Source: Diplodia intermedia
Lineage: Eukaryota; Ascomycota; Dothideomycetes; Botryosphaeriales; Botryosphaeriaceae
NCBI GenBank assembly: GCA_021495925.1
Contig: JAKEKT010000062.1
Coordinates: forward strand, 1-64,000
DNA length: 64,000 nt
Reading direction: 5' to 3'
The translations under genes and the position numbers were made by a program. The stretch's first letter is position 1; the number at the start of each line of letters is the position of its first letter. The notes beneath the pieces are model-generated. The model had not been told where the DNA came from. It saw only the letters and a list, made by a program, of their open reading frames with translations, and made no database searches. Of the stretch, positions 23,347 through 36,418 are shown one piece after another.

Positions 23347-24343
23347 CTGGCGCGTGGGTGGTGGAGAGTCGATGACATGACGGTGTCGCGTCGACGCGCG
23401 CAGGCACGAGTCGGCGGCCCGGGCTCGCGGCACTTGGCTGCATTCCTGGGCCCGGCCCGCCCCCTCGACCTCGACCTCTGCCGACCTCACAGCATCCCGT
23501 CCAGCCGATGGCCTCTGAAACGCCCTCGCGCCGTCTGTGGGGTGTCAAGCACGTCCGCGTCACTTTCTGCCGGCTCGCTGCTCGTCTTGCCGCCCACCGC
23601 CCGCCGTCGGCCTGTGCCCGTTCCATCTACACGCTCTGGAGCGTGGCGCGCCTTAGACGCCTCTTATGCGGAGCTGTTTCTCCGTACCACGTGCGGACAT
23701 GTCAAGAAGCTTCTCTTCGGCCTGTTTCTGCGAGGAAACATGTCAAACACAGGCACCCGCCCCTGTCCGAGCGGGGAGCGGAGATGACGGCCCATGAGCA
23801 CAGCCCTAGGTTGGTGCCAACGCATGACTCCGAGAAAGCCGCCTCTCGCCATCGGCCGGCCCACCCTTCGTTTCTGCCGTCATTCTTATGTCGGATTGGG
23901 TTGACGAAGCCCGTCCTCCCAAAACATATGCCAGGACGCGAGCCGGGCCCTCAGCTAATGCTCAGTCCATTACCCCGGGAATCAGCTGTCGGCACTATAC
24001 TGTGGAGAGGCCGTGCGACGTGGTGTTGTTGCAGAGAGCGCCAATGGCGGCGCGCGGCCACTCAGACGTCAGGAATGGCCTGGGATGTGCCCCTTGCCCG
24101 CCATCCGGAATCCTAAGTCGAAACACCGACGGCCCGCGACCCTCCGCTTGCCTGACATTTAGCTCACTTGTGCCAGCTCCTTGAATTTAGCTAGGCTTGT
24201 CGGCCCAGCATGCGTGACTTCATTTGTGCCATGCCGTATAAATAAGAGTAGCCCAGCTTTTCAAGCTTCTTGCGGCTCAAGCCAAGTTGCTCACCCCCGT
24301 CTCACTCTTTTACCACCTCCTTCGTTTATCTTAGTCTTTCGAA
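23347..24343. promoter_or_regulatory. Divergent promoter region of the Rad1 and GH5 genes
   Basis: About 1 kb between two divergent start codons. A TATAAATA box lies at 24237-24244, about 100 bp before the GH5 start, a suitable distance for a strongly expressed secreted enzyme. The plus-strand frame at 23508-24116 has no recognisable content. Confidence 0.5.
24237..24244 (+). promoter_or_regulatory. TATA box of the GH5 gene
   Basis: TATAAATA, about 100 bp upstream of the GH5 start codon at 24344, followed by pyrimidine-rich leader sequence. Confidence 0.5.
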
Positions 24344-25518
24344 ATGCGCGTTTCAAACATTCTCTTCGTCGCCGGATCGGCTTCCCTTGCTCTGGCTGCG
24401 CCAGTCAGGGAAAACAAGCGTGCAGCCTCCAACGGTACCTTCACGTTCCTTGGAATCAACGAGTCGGGCCCTGAGTTCGGTGAGTCTAGCCTGCCGGCGA
24501 GCAAGAAATACCTTGTGGCTTATAATTCTCAGGTGAAACCAACCTGCCCGGTACTCTGGGCACCGACTATGTCTGGCCAACGCTCTCTACAATCGATACC
24601 TTCCTGCCCAAATTCAATATTTTCAGAATCAACATACTTATGGAGAGGTTGACCCACGACTCCATGACCGCCTCTCTCGATGCTACCTACCTGGCCGACC
24701 TCAAAAAGACGGTCAACTACATCACCAACAAGGGCGCCTATGCCATGATCGTTCCCCATAACTATGGCCGTATGACCTTCTCCACCAGAACACTGCAGCC
24801 AATACTGACCCGTCCCAGGCTTCAGCGGCAGCGTGATCAGCGACGTCGATGCATTTGGCACATGGTGGTCCAACGTGGCAACCGAGTTCGCCAACAACAC
24901 CCAGGTCGTCTTCGACATCAACAACGAGTTCCACGACATGGACCAGGACGTCGTGGTCAAGCTGAACCAGGCCGGCATCGACGCCATCCGCGGCGCGGGC
25001 GCCACCTCGCAGTACATCACGGTCGAGGGCAACTCGTGGACGGGCGCGTGGAGCTGGAAGACGAGCGGCAACGCGGACTCGATGGGCGACCTCACCGACA
25101 CCCAGGAGGGGAAGCTGATCTACCAGATGCACCAGTACCTCGATTCCGACAGCAGCGGCACCAGCGAGACGTGCGTCAGCACCACCATCGGCCAGGAGCG
25201 CCTCGAGGCCGCCACCACCTGGCTCAAGAACAACAACAAGAAGGGCCTCCTCGGCGAGTTCGCCGGCGGCAACAACGACCAGTGCAAGACGGCCGTCAAG
25301 GGCATGCTCGACTACATGAAGGAGAACAACGATGTCTGGCAGGGTGCTCTGTGGTGGGCGGCCGGTCCATGGGTGAGTCCACCTCTTGCTTCCTTTCCGT
25401 TGAGGTGGTTGTACTGTACTAACGGCCTTCGCAGTGGGGCGACTACATGTACAGCATGGAGCCTACCGACGGTGTCGCTTACACCTCTTACCTTGACATC
25501 CTTGCTTCCTACGCTTAA
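24344..25518 (+). CDS. GH5 endo-1,4-beta-glucanase, secreted
   Basis: Four exons, 24344-24479, 24533-24769, 24819-25372 and 25435-25518, give 336 residues with matching phases. A signal peptide (MRVSNILFVAGSASLALAAP) is followed by a short pro-like stretch ending near KR. The GH5 barrel shows the NE acid/base pair in DINNEFHDM (Glu161) and the nucleophile Glu271 in LGEFAGG, with the conserved WW and the terminal SMEP / YTSYLDIL. There is no carbohydrate-binding module. Related fungal enzymes cut internal beta-1,4 bonds in cellulose. A TATA box sits about 100 bp upstream. Confidence 0.95.
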
Positions 25519-25819
25519 ACGACTCGCAGCCTTGGAGCGGATGCTGGCAGTGTTCTGCAGGACAGGCTGTTGCTTCGATTGTATATATTCTTATCATCTC
25601 TCTTCTCACAAGATATTCAAGAACGTACGGGGAAACTTTTGCGCTGTCATACTTGCTGCCAATGACTCTGTGCGAATCATTTTACGCCTGAATATGAATA
25701 ATAATCGCATTTTTACATCGAAGCAGCAGTAGGTGGTTGTACTTGACGATTACGAAGCAGTATAATTCAATTCGAAGGATGAAGTCGGCTCTCTCACAGA
25801 TAGCGCATCATATTCATGG

Positions 25820-25896
25820 GCAGTTGGATCCGAGATCTGGACGTAAGTATGCCCTTTCAAAGCTCGCATCTTCATCCGGATCTCGGATTCAACTAG
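25820..25896. repeat. Palindromic MITE-like element, copy A
   Basis: The left arm begins CAGTTGGATCCGAGATCTGG and the right arm, read on the other strand, is CTAGTTGAATCCGAGATCCG, giving near-perfect pairing over about 23 bases with a spacer of about 30. The TCCGGATCT core and CAACT end are shared with the copies at 26029 and 38110. Confidence 0.7.
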
Positions 25897-26028
25897 CTAC
25901 GTGAAAAGAGTGGAAACGTCGTTAATGGGGGCTCAGGGGGCCGGGCCAATCTCTTTTCACCCGCTGTAACAGGTGACAGAACATTAAGCCCGTTGAACTC
26001 ACTGAGAACGATATATTCTTCCCGCGTA

Positions 26029-26107
26029 GGCAGTCGAATACAACATCCGGACGTATACGTGCATATTGAGATCTGAAATTTCCGTCCGGATCTTGAATCC
26101 AACGACC
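26029..26107. repeat. Palindromic MITE-like element, copy B
   Basis: The left arm contains GGCAGTCGAATACAACATCC followed by GGACGTA; the right arm contains GTCCGGATCTTGAATCCAAC. It is the most diverged copy at its ends. It lies about 130 bp from copy A. Confidence 0.65.
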
Positions 26108-26348
26108 CATGCAAATATGATTTGTCCCCCGCTGTGAAGTCGACTCCATCTACACTTGCATAGCAACCTAGATATTCAGTCTGCAAGGACATGATACAAT
26201 AACCTCGTCTCATTATTTCTACTTTTAGTCATTAGAGCACATGATCAGCTCGAAATCACCTCGTTCCCCTCCTCATAATTTTTAAACGTATTACAGCCAA
26301 ACATCTTTCAAACATCACACATACACATACACGCGTTACACCCCCAAT

Positions 26349-27577
26349 CTACGGGTGCAAGCCATCAAAAGTCTTCCTAATCTCGTCAACACCGTACCCA
26401 GCATCGAGGGCCAACTGCAGCAAGATCCTGCTCTTCGACGGGTTCAGCCAGCCCGCAGCAACCATCCACTCCTCAACATCCTCCTTGGGCACGAAGCCAT
26501 CAGGGGTGCGCCTGCTCGCAACCATAGCGGTGCCCGTCTCGTTGAAAGCAGCGCTCGCAGCCTCCTTGACGGCGTCGTCGATGGAGCCGGCGCCGGAGCC
26601 GGCGAAGACGATGCCCTGGGCGCCGGCGGCGACGGCGGCGGGGACGAGCGCGGCGACGTCGTCCTGGTGCGTGTAGACGACGGCGACGGTGGGCAGGGCG
26701 GTGGCGGACGGCGACGGCGGGAAGTGCGGCTTGTTGGGGACCGAGGCCGGCGTGTAGTAGAAGTACGGGATCTGGTTGATGAAGAAGCCGAGCTGGCCCT
26801 GCTCCGTGGCGTAGAAGGTGTCGAGCGAGTTGGCGTTGTTCTTTTGCGTGTAGAAGGCGGAGCCGATGCGGCTGGAGGGGGGGTCATGTTAGTTTATGTC
26901 TTTTTTTCTTTCTTCTCTATCTCTCCCTCCCCCTTCCTGGGGGGATGTGGTTGTGGGGGAATGTGGTGGACTACTCACTCGTTCAGCGCAATCATCACGC
27001 CCCTCCCCTTGGCCTTCTCGCTCGCCGCCAGACTGACGCCCTGATACAAGTTCAGCGGGCCGTCGGCGCTCAGCGCCGTCGCGGGGCGCATGGCGCCGAC
27101 GACGACAACGGGCTTGGTGCTGTTGATGACCAAGTCCAGGTAAAACGCCGTCTCCTCCATGGTGTCGGTGCCGTGCGTCACGACGACGCCCTGCACGTCG
27201 TCCTTCTCCAGCTCCTCGGTGATGTTGCGCGCCAGCTGCAGCAGGATCGACGAGTTGATGTTCTGCGAGCCGACGTTGGCGATCTGCTGGCCGTAGACGT
27301 TGGAGATGTTCAGCACCTCGGGCACCGCGTCGACGAGCGCCTGCACGCCCAGCCCGACCTGGTAGCCGACCGTCTGCGCCGACGAGCTGCCCTGCGACGC
27401 GATGGTGCCGCCCGTGGCGAAGATGGTGATGTTGGGCAGCGAGGCGTTGATGCTGGGCTGCTCGAGCACCTGGCGCGGGAAGATGGGCTGGCCGAGGGGC
27501 GAGGCGGAGATGGTGCTGGGGAGGATGGCTGCTGCCGCAGCGAAGGCGGTGGCCGCCGAGAAGGTTGAGGACAGCAT
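26349..27577 (-). CDS. Secreted L-asparaginase (type II)
   Basis: Two exons, 26979-27577 and 26349-26871, encode 373 residues. A signal peptide covers about the first 25 residues. The two catalytic triad segments are present: ATGGTIAS with Thr58, and HGTDTMEET with the Thr-Asp pair; the Lys position is in AMRPATALSADGP. The second exon starts at RIGSAFYTQ. The enzyme converts asparagine to aspartate and ammonia outside the cell for nitrogen supply. A TATAAATA sequence lies on the minus strand at 27703-27710, about 130 bp upstream of the start. Confidence 0.95.
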
Positions 27578-29928
27578 TGTGGTATGGGAGGGAGGGGAGA
27601 ATCGCCCTGCTTGGCCAGAGAACAAGGAGGAGAGAGAGATGAGGGAGCTGGAGCTGGGGAGGGAAAGGAGAAAGCAGCAGACTGGGCGGTTCTACACACA
27701 GGTATTTATACTGTGGATATCGAGAGACACCAACCGTACCTACCACTCACTGACTCTTCTAGCCGACCGATTGCCAGGCCGTGTCAATCAATGCTCGCCC
27801 TGGTAGTATCCATGCCGAGAGCTGGGTGAAGGGCGCACGGTGCACGCCGTACCGTCTGCCATTGTGTCATCGAATTGGCACAGTGAGCGCTAAAAGCGAA
27901 CTTTGGTAGTGAGAGAGGATAGAAAAAGGGACAGGAGCTGGGCCGAGAGCTGGTGCGGGTAGCTATCTTCTGGGCGCGTGGGGTTCTGGCTGCCGGCCTT
28001 GCATTACTCAGGTACCCTTGCGGGGGGACGTGAGCCATGGACAGAGGCCGGCACGATCGGCCTTGGCAGCTGCAGGGCCGAGCGTGGAGTAGCAGATGGG
28101 GAGAAACAATTGTTGGAAGACCGGATGGTCTTGGCTGCGCGTATCCGGTTCCTAGCGCTGCGGCCTGGCTTGGTATGATGGCTTGGAGAAGCCGGCAATC
28201 GCCATTATTATTGTTGAATCCATCCGCCCGATGCCGATGTTGCTGTAAGCATTGGTTGATGGCATCCGTACCTGGGCCCTTATCGTCGTCCCGCATGCGG
28301 CAACGAGGGAGGCGAACGGGGCGCGCTCGACCCTCAGCGCTCGCCCAGCCGGCGACTTCTCCACGGCGGTAAGCACATGTAGGCGGCGAAGTCGGATGAG
28401 GCGTGTCAGTTATGCTTACGCAAGGCGGCGATAAGTGAGACGGGGCGTCGGCATGGCATGGCTTGAGGGCGAGAGAGATAGGGAACGGCGGGTGGACAAA
28501 CTCCCGCCGTTTCGCCGCCTTTTGCCGACCGATCGCGCCCCGGCCACTCAGCCCGAGGCCGCCACACGTGCGAGGCCGCATCTCCAAATCCGGTAGTTGA
28601 TGCGCATCTCCAGACCAAGACCTTGCACCATGGAAAGCTCGCCGTCCCCAACTCCAAGACACGCACGCGCTGACAAACGGAAACTGCGGCTCGCGAGACC
28701 GGCGGCAGCTGAGCCGCACGTCCATGCCCCTAGAGTCGAACGCTCAGACGCGCCGAAACGTAACGGTTTGATGCGGCCCTGGCGAGGATGGACATCGTGA
28801 GCGGTTTTTCGTGGTGTTGGCATTACCCCTCGGGATCCGCAATCCACTGCGGGTTGACGTAGGACGCGCCGCGATTTGACTTTTGGGCCGCCAACCCCTG
28901 ATCTCGAGGATCTGGAGCTTAGATGGCAGAGCCGCCGATGCGTTCGCCTTGCGCCGTCCGTCGCTCTTGGCGAGGCGTTCTGACAGTCTTCCGTCGTCGA
29001 TCTTGCTGAAGGCGTGCCGCTTGGGGCAACACCCGGTGTCTATCGCGCTCGGAGCTGCGTCTATACGAGGGCGCCTATAGACTTTTGGTCGGTCCTAAAT
29101 TGTTGCAACAGCTGCCCACGGGGGACGCCCCATTGTCTCCACCACGAGGCTTGGAGCATGACCTAACAGAAACAGCTACATTGTCAGTCCGCGGGCCGAC
29201 TTCAGCCTGGGCTGCAAAGCACTGAACCGCCACTGAGCAGCTCGTCCTCAGGCGGGCCCCAAAGTCTCTCAAGAATGAACCTTTTCAATAACTCAACAAA
29301 GTCTCATCCTACCTCACCCCATGTAACCCCTCCCTCCTGCTCCCCAGATGCCGCAAGCGCCAGGCAAACCGACATCTTCTCCGATGGCGCAGCTTCAGCC
29401 CTCCCCACCTCCAAGCTGCAACCAAAATGTGGTATAAAGAGATTATTCCCATCCCTTGGCGGCAATACCCTCCACGCTCCTTTCCACCAATAGCCATGCC
29501 AATTGCGCCCCCCATTAGATCATTGAGTGCCTTCCTCGCCAAAAAAAAAAAAAAAAAAAACAGAAACAGAAAAACATGCACAGAGCAAGGAAAACTATGA
29601 CCAGCAAAAAAGGAGGTAAGCTGAATGAGTACGCCTGATGCCCATGCCAATCCTCACCCATCCGCTATTTCAAGTAAGAAAATCGTACAGACAACTATGT
29701 GTGTGATCCAACAACCCCATCCTTTTGTGCTCCTTCTGCTTCCTTCCGGTCGTATAGCCGTCCGAGAGAGCCTGAGAACTTTAGAAATCGAAGAACCTAT
29801 TGATGGGACCCCAGATAGCTCGAGCCAATCTCTTACGTGTGCCGGGATGTGTACCAACGCGATCTCGTTCCCTGTTCAACAATAATATCGATGAAGGACG
29901 ACGGGGTCATGGAAAAGCGGAAAGAAAA
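27578..29928. other. Intergenic region, no gene recognised
   Basis: About 2.3 kb between the asparaginase start and the 3' end of the Skt5 gene. A 313-codon minus-strand frame (27784-28725) has Arg/Pro/Ser-rich, non-protein-like composition and no domain. A poly(A) run lies near 29540. No tRNA could be folded by eye. Confidence 0.5.
27703..27710 (-). promoter_or_regulatory. TATA box of the asparaginase gene
   Basis: TATAAATA on the minus strand, about 126 bp upstream of the asparaginase start codon. The same word precedes the GH5 gene at a similar distance. Confidence 0.5.
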
Positions 29929-32900
29929 TTACATCACCACGCAATTTTCTTCGTGCTGCTCCTTGTTGGACCTGGAAAGGCGCTCACGTCCCTTCTGGGC
30001 CTTGGCGCCGCCCTTCTTGAGCTCCTCAAGACGTTCGCGTGCCTTGGGGAAGTTGTAGGCTATAGCGAGCGAAGCCGTCAGTGACTTGATACAAACATGA
30101 GTAGGTTGACTTACAAGCTGCCCGACCATACCACCTCTTCGCCTCTTCCAAGCTCCTTGGGCAACCGATTCCGACTTCGGTGTAGTATCCCATGGCAAAC
30201 CTAGATTTTGTCGTTAGATTCCTCCTGAAGCATGTGCAGAACTGAAAGGATACTCACATAGCCTTCGGAAGCGGCGGATCCGCGCACGCCGCCTTCCGTG
30301 CCCACAGGTACGCCTCGGTGTCGCTCTGCTCCAAGATGCCTTGACTGCCGGTCAGGTACCAACCAGACAACGCCAGCTCGCTCTGGTGCTCTTCCTGCGC
30401 CGCCGCACGCGTGTACCAACCGATGCTCTTCTTCGTGTCGATGGGGCAGCCGAGCATGCCGTACTCAAACGCCTCTCCGAGCTTGAACTGGGAGAATTTG
30501 TACCCGAACTCGGCAGCCTTCTTGAACAGGTTGAAGGCGTACTGCTCGTCGCGCGCGACGACGTCGGCGGCGGCATCGCGGGTGCCGGCCTTGTTCGAGT
30601 AAAGAAGCGCGAGCTCGTGCAGCGCGTGCGGGTTTTCCTCGTTCGCGTGGTCGGCGGCGCGCTTGAGCCAGGTGATGGCTTCTTGCGGCGCCTTCGGCTG
30701 GTTCAGGAGGCCCTTGAGCTGGATCATGCCCATCTTGTACATGGCCGCCGTGTCTCCAAGAGCTGCTGACCGCTTGTACCATTGCACCGCCTTGACGGGG
30801 TCTTTGCGGGTGCCACCGCCATCTTCAGCGCCGATCTCACAGCAAACGGCCGTACGGTACGCTGCTTGCGCATGTCCCAGCTTCGCCGCTTCCAAGTACA
30901 GCGAGAAAGCGTCCTTCTCGCTACGCTCAAAGCCGAGCTGTCCCGATCCCATGCTGTCTGCCATGTAAAACATAGACTCTGGGTGTTTGTTGTGGGCGAG
31001 CTTCTTGACAATCTTATGTGCCTCCATGGTATAACGCTCTCGGTTCTTATTGCGGGCCTTCGGATCTGCACGCCCTCCTTCATCGGCCAACACGGCGGCA
31101 GCCTCGACAAGCTTCTTCGCAAGTCGCAGCTGAAGATCTTTGTCACTCGCACGAGCGGCAGCGTCGTTTCGAAGTCTGGCCAATCCGTCCATGGTAATCG
31201 GGTCAGACCCGCGACGGGCTTTCCTTTGAGAGGCACTTGGGGATGGACCACCCGGTACATCGGGGTTGGGAGTGACATTATGTTGACGAATTGGGATAGG
31301 CTTTCCTGCTTGCTGCGGCGCCTGCTGCCCACCCGGTTGCTGGAGTCCAGGACGGACTGGTGTTGCATGGTGTGGGAGAGCATCTGGATTAATCTTGCGA
31401 TTTTCGGCTGGACTCATCACATTATTTCCCCGTTGATTTACAGGGCTCTTCATGTTGTTCACTGGACTCATCAAGTTGTTGCGCTGATCCGCCGGACTCA
31501 TCATGTTCGGTCCGCGCGGCCCCATGTTTGTCTGTAACGGTGGACCGCGTGCTCTATGATCGGGGAGCGGCTGTTTGGGAGGGCCATTGTTGTAACGTCC
31601 ATTTGGCCCAGGATCAGACGACTGGGACATATCCGTAGCGTTGCGCTGCAGTTGGTCGGGTCGACCTCCGTAGGGATGCATCCCAGGACCTGGAGGACCG
31701 GGAGTACCGCGAGACATACCATTCGGTGGCATACCGCCGTAAGCCTGTCCTGGTGGTCCACGTCCGTATCCGTGCGATGTTCCCGGATGTGCCGGGGGTG
31801 GCATCTGGCCATACCCACCGTACCCTCCCTGGTCGTTGTAAGTCTGACTCCGCGGCAAATGCGGTACAGGCGGCGCATCAGCAGGTAACTCGGGAATGTA
31901 GTTTGGATCTTGGCCTCGGTTGAAATCCGGTTGAGACCTACTCCTGTGGAGTGGTTGGCTGAAATTTGAGTTTGACCGTCCGCGCGGGTTGGGAGGAGGA
32001 TAGTTCTGCTGGTGGGTTGGGGGACTAGCCAAATGCTCTTCAAAGGACAGGCCGCGTCGATGTGTGGGCGCCTGCGGAACGGCGTCAAAATCTGGCATCT
32101 CAGCTTCAATGGCATCCTCGCGACTCAAAGGTTTGCGTGGGTCATGTCCGTGCTGATTATTGTAATAGTGATCGACGACATCCTCAACGGTATCGCGTTT
32201 GTCGGGCTGGTACTTAAGTGGGGCATAAGGTGTAGGAGCTTGCGCTTTCTGCGGAGGCGGCACCCGTCTTTCGCCGCCTGCGGTCGTGGGCCGCTGACTG
32301 TAATTATCTGGATTGGCACCGTAGTGACCCGGAACTGGACCAGGCTCTTGCCATGGCTGTTCATACTCTTCGTGGTAGTTTTGCGGCATCGTTTGCGAGC
32401 GCTGTATCGGTCGGGGCTGTTCGGGAGAACCAAACGGCATACGGAAACCGCCGATGGAAGCCTCGGGCTTAGCGGTATGCGATCGCTGCGGCGGGGGAGG
32501 GTAGTCGAATTGGTCAGGCCCGCGGCCGTATCCAGGCATATTCGGTCTGCTGCTGTCCAAACTTGGGCGCGGTCCATCACTTGCCTTGCTCATCTTCCGC
32601 GGAGCTTTCCTGTAAGGGTCGCCATTGGGTGGTGGGGCATTCTTCATTGTTTCATTAGCTGTATTGTCCTTGGCCATGCGGGCTTTCGACCTTGGGGGAG
32701 TTTTGTTGTTCGGAAATACCGGAAAAGGGTTGTCGAAGCCCATTGCTTCGGGCGAGCGCGGGCGGTTCGCTGTCTGGCTGTCAACAGAGTATTCAACCGT
32801 TTGGAGTGCCGTGTGCTTACGCGCTCTGGCGCCACGCGGCGGAGCATTCTGAGGCGGGGGTCTTCCGCGACCCATCGGATCGCCGCTGGGAGCATAATCC

Positions 32901-33340
32901 TGCGGCGGCCGTCCACCTTGCGGGGGACCTCGCGGCGCCGGACCTCCGTAGCCTCCCCGTCCTGGAGGAGGACCGTATCCTCCGCGACCTCGAGGCGCCG
33001 GAGCAGGGCCTCCACCGCGGCCTCGTGGAGCGCCCCCAGGTGGCGGACCCTGGCCATAATTTTGCGGTGGCGGCCCACCATTCATCCTCCCGTAACCGGC
33101 CGGGGGACCGTTCTGGCGAGGGGGTGGGCCTTGCTGTTGCTGGTAACCACCGCCATACCCTCCTGAGTAGCCTCCATAACCATCATCGTAGTAGCCGTTC
33201 TGGTATCCTTCGTCGTATCCGTAACCGTCATACTGCTGGGCCTGCCCGTAGCCGTCGTTGTAATGAGCGTTGTCGTAGCCACCCTGGTCGTAATACTGGC
33301 GCGGGGGCGGACGGTAGTTCTGGTGGGCGTCGTAAGCCAT
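29929..33340 (-). CDS. Skt5/Chs4-type chitin synthase activator (Sel1 repeats, prenylated)
   Basis: Three exons, 30258-33340, 30115-30200 and 29929-30059, encode 1099 residues. The first two thirds are disordered and rich in Gly, Tyr, Pro and Gln. From about residue 770 to 1060 there is a series of Sel1-like repeats (for example ESMFYMADSMGSGQLG, AAYRTAVCCEIGA, AMYKMGMIQLKG). The small third exon ends in CVVM, a CaaX box for farnesylation, as in yeast Skt5/Chs4, which recruits and activates chitin synthase III at the plasma membrane. The CaaX box is reached only if both small introns are removed, which supports the exon model. Confidence 0.93.
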
Positions 33341-34218
33341 GTCGGGCGGCGCGACTTGCGCGGAAGCGGGGGAGCGAGGGCGGTGGTTTTCGGTTCAGCG
33401 GCGTGGTCGACAGTGAGTGCTGGGAAAGGGAGCGTCGCTGGGTTGGAGGCAAGATGCCGGCCATGCAATAAGGCGCTTTGGCACCTTAGGACAGGCTTCG
33501 GTGTCGTTTTGCGGGCGTGTCGTGTTGCAGTCGCTGGCGTGTCTAAGCTGAAATTGCTCGGCTATAGGCAGATCACCATGACTTGGCTTGGGGCGGCGGG
33601 AACTATCGCAATTACGGACGACGCACAGTCCGGATCGAGGAGCTGAGGCCGGACGTGTCGGAGGCTCAGCAACGCTTGCGCTGGAGATTGATGCGTTTCA
33701 AAGCACCCCGGCGCGCAGGGTCGGGTCTTGGAACGAGAGCCGGCGCAGGCCAATGGCGGCTGGTGGGCGCAGAAACGTGGGCCGGCAGGGTCGCACAGGT
33801 GAGCGGACAGGCCGGCGCAGGAGCAGGGCGCGAAAAGAGCGACTGGGGCGGGCGGGCGCGAGCGCGCAGACGGCGAGTTGGAGTGTTTGCTTCGCGCGCA
33901 GCTCTCCAGGCGCGGCGTCGTCGACGGCACACGGCGGCACGAGACAGGGCAGGCGTGCGATGGCGACCAATCACTGCGGCCCGGCGCGTTGCAATTTCAC
34001 GCGCCCTTGGCCAATTTACGCAGCCGCGCCACAGCACCGCCACAGCGCCGCCCGAAAATCCATGACACGGACGATCCGAAGCCAATCGCAACCCCAACCT
34101 TCACCAGTCTAATCGGCCACGTCCGCGCGTGACCTGGCAGATCCGCTCCTCTTCGTGCTGATACTTTGATCGCCGTCGCTGCGCCTGTTTCACTGCGATT
34201 CCCGTCGCCACCGCCAAC
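33341..34218. promoter_or_regulatory. Divergent promoter of the Skt5 and Cbp4 genes
   Basis: About 880 bp of GC-rich DNA between divergent starts. Open frames here are Arg/Ala-rich chance frames. No clear element was identified. Confidence 0.45.
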
Positions 34219-34891
34219 ATGCCTGGATTCGGAACCTACTTCAAGATGTTCGCCTCGTGGGTCCACCGTCATCCCCGGATCGGCCGCTGAATGCTGACGG
34301 CCAGACAGCGGCGCCGTGCTGTGCATTGGGGGTCCCGCCCTCGTCTACTACGTGTCTCCAACCGAGGAGGAGCTGTTCAAGGTATGCGTCTTACTTGCAT
34401 CAATTATGCCTCGGCCTTCCCCTCATCGCCACTTCCATCAGACCTGGAATCGCCGTGACACTGCGTTGCCGGCCTGCTCTCGTTTGGCGGCGTCAGACAG
34501 CTGGCGCAGTCTTCCGATCCTTGTCTTCCTTGCTCCATTCACTTGTTTCCTTGGTTGGTACCGCAGCTCACGCGCTAGCAGAGATACAACCCCGAGCTGC
34601 AGAAACGCTCCCTGGAGAACCGCATTGGGAAGCAGCAGGACTTTGACGACTTTGTCGGCAGGCTCAAGGAATATTCCAAGTCTGACAAGCCGAGTATGAC
34701 CGGCCCCGCCCCATCACACCCCTCGTATCCTCAACACTGACCCTCTTACCACAGTCTGGGAGGCCGCAGACGAGGCACAGCGCAAGCATTCAGCCCTACA
34801 GCGCCAGAAGATTGTGGATGAACAGCGCCAGCTGGCTGTCGATGTCGAGCGGAGACGCCAAGAAATTCGGCAGTCTGCAGGAGAGCAATGA
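34219..34891 (+). CDS. CBP4: Cbp4, cytochrome bc1 complex assembly factor
   Basis: Four small exons, 34219-34256, 34309-34381, 34582-34693 and 34755-34891, give 119 residues. After a short N-terminus comes one membrane helix (GAVLCIGGPALVYYVSP), then the family signature TEEELFKRYNPELQKRSLE, built across an intron, and KEYSKSDKPIW. The C-terminus is a charged coiled coil. Cbp4 stabilises newly made cytochrome b during complex III assembly in the mitochondrial inner membrane. The gene is too fragmented by introns to stand out as an open frame. Confidence 0.93.
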
Positions 34892-36418
34892 AGATTGTGG
34901 TCTCGTCCCCTCGCCGATTCCCTTGCCTTGTGTCTAGCTGCATGATATCATCCAACACATGTACTATCAGAGCTTCCGTCGCTAAACGTTTCTGCGGCGA
35001 TCATGAATGCGACGACCTGCCACACACTGTTCATCCAGTGCAGGAATCCTTCTTTCCACTGTCGTTGTGGCCTTACAAGCCACTCAACTTGGCAAATGCT
35101 GATTTACCACACTTCTACCAACCTTAAAGTGGTAACTCCTACGGCTATCAGTCTTGCCATCTTTTCCGGATCTACCCTCATACCGGCAGCACTAAGCCCG
35201 GATCGCTATTGCATCACACACACGATCTTGCCAAGCACGCAATGATACTCAATGCGAAACGCGAACCGTCGCGATTCTTGCCGGATAGAGTTCGAGGAAT
35301 GATCAGCCCACAAGGAACGTCACGGCCCGGCACTCGGCACGTAAAGCGCATGATACGGGAAAATGATGCAACCTTTCTTTCTGTGCCTGTATTCTTTACA
35401 CCGTGTCCCACCACCACCATGTAGGCAAGTAACTTGGCTTTCCATGACTCGTACTGTCTCATCCTTCAACACAATGGTTTGGCAATGGCATTGATTTCAG
35501 ATAGTCATTCTACAAGATTCAGTCGCTACTCACTGCGAGGACGAAGTTTAATTGGCAAAGCCGCCCGTTGCGAAAGTCGTAGTATGATTTCACCATTTCC
35601 CCCTACATGACTGGCGCAACGGTTTACGAGACCATTTGGAAGCTACTGCGCGACGTGCATCGGCTCAGGGCTTTCGGCTCAAGATGTTACCGGTTTGATC
35701 CCTGAAGCAGCTATGGTCGCGAAGCACGCAAAAATCGGTAAGTTCCACTTAGCGGCAGGCGCGAAGAACAGGAATTGGAAGCAACGGTCGTAGGGTTGCA
35801 GTGAATCCAAGGTGAAGATACTTCAGTGTCGTCAAAAATACCTTCACCACGACTAGTGCCGCTTCCCCTTGTATCTCCCATCAGGCATCACGGCCCCATA
35901 CTACCGCAACCAAACACGTCTGGTCTACCTCAATGGTAAGCACAACAAAACAACGTTGGAGCTTTGCATGAGGATTCCGTCGACGTCCGCTTCGATGGCT
36001 CATTCGAGAACATCCGCGGGTCAATTTTCGAGCCTGCAGACGGAATTACCTTCTCCTTCGCCAGCATGACTGCGGCTGCTGCTCACCGCACTACAGCATT
36101 CGGGACCTTCCGGTTCCTCGGGTTACACAGCGCCACCGACGTGGCTCAAAAGTACAGTTCAGTATCAGTAAGGGTTCCAACGTAAAATATTTAAGCTTTG
36201 CGAGACATGCTTTCCAAATTCAGGGAATGAGTAAAGTGCGTGGATCGTAGGCCAAATGTAAAATCCCCCAAACTGCTATGAACCATCCTCAATACCAGGC
36301 AAACAAAGTTCTGTGAAGCTGAGAACACACATGACAGTAGAGACCGAGGGAAAAGTCTACGGAAAAGGTACATTGTCTGACTGAACCACCATCAAGACTC
36401 CTGGCAGATGGTGATCTT
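34892..36418. other. Intergenic region with weak coding-like stretch
   Basis: About 1.5 kb. Between 35880 and 36130 the plus strand shows balanced amino-acid use in short pieces (for example SVDVRFDGSFENIRGS) that could be remnants of a secreted-enzyme gene, but no family could be named and no full model can be built. The rest shows nothing. Confidence 0.35.

Larger units (their letters stand above)
25519..26348. other. Intergenic region with two palindromic elements
   Basis: This lies between the 3' ends of the GH5 gene (plus) and the asparaginase gene (minus). It contains two copies of the short inverted-repeat element described separately. The remainder is AT-richer than the genes and shows no coding pattern. 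Confidence 0.55.

Noticed and set aside
27784..28725. A 313-codon minus-strand frame
   Set aside because: No domain, no start context, and a composition like random GC-rich DNA; adjacent frames are equally open.
29060..29130. Possible tRNA in the GC-rich intergenic DNA
   Set aside because: No cloverleaf with A and B box sequences could be fitted; the same holds for other intergenic stretches.
35869..36185. Possible small secreted-enzyme gene
   Set aside because: Short pieces look coding but no start, splice model or family could be established; kept only as a note.
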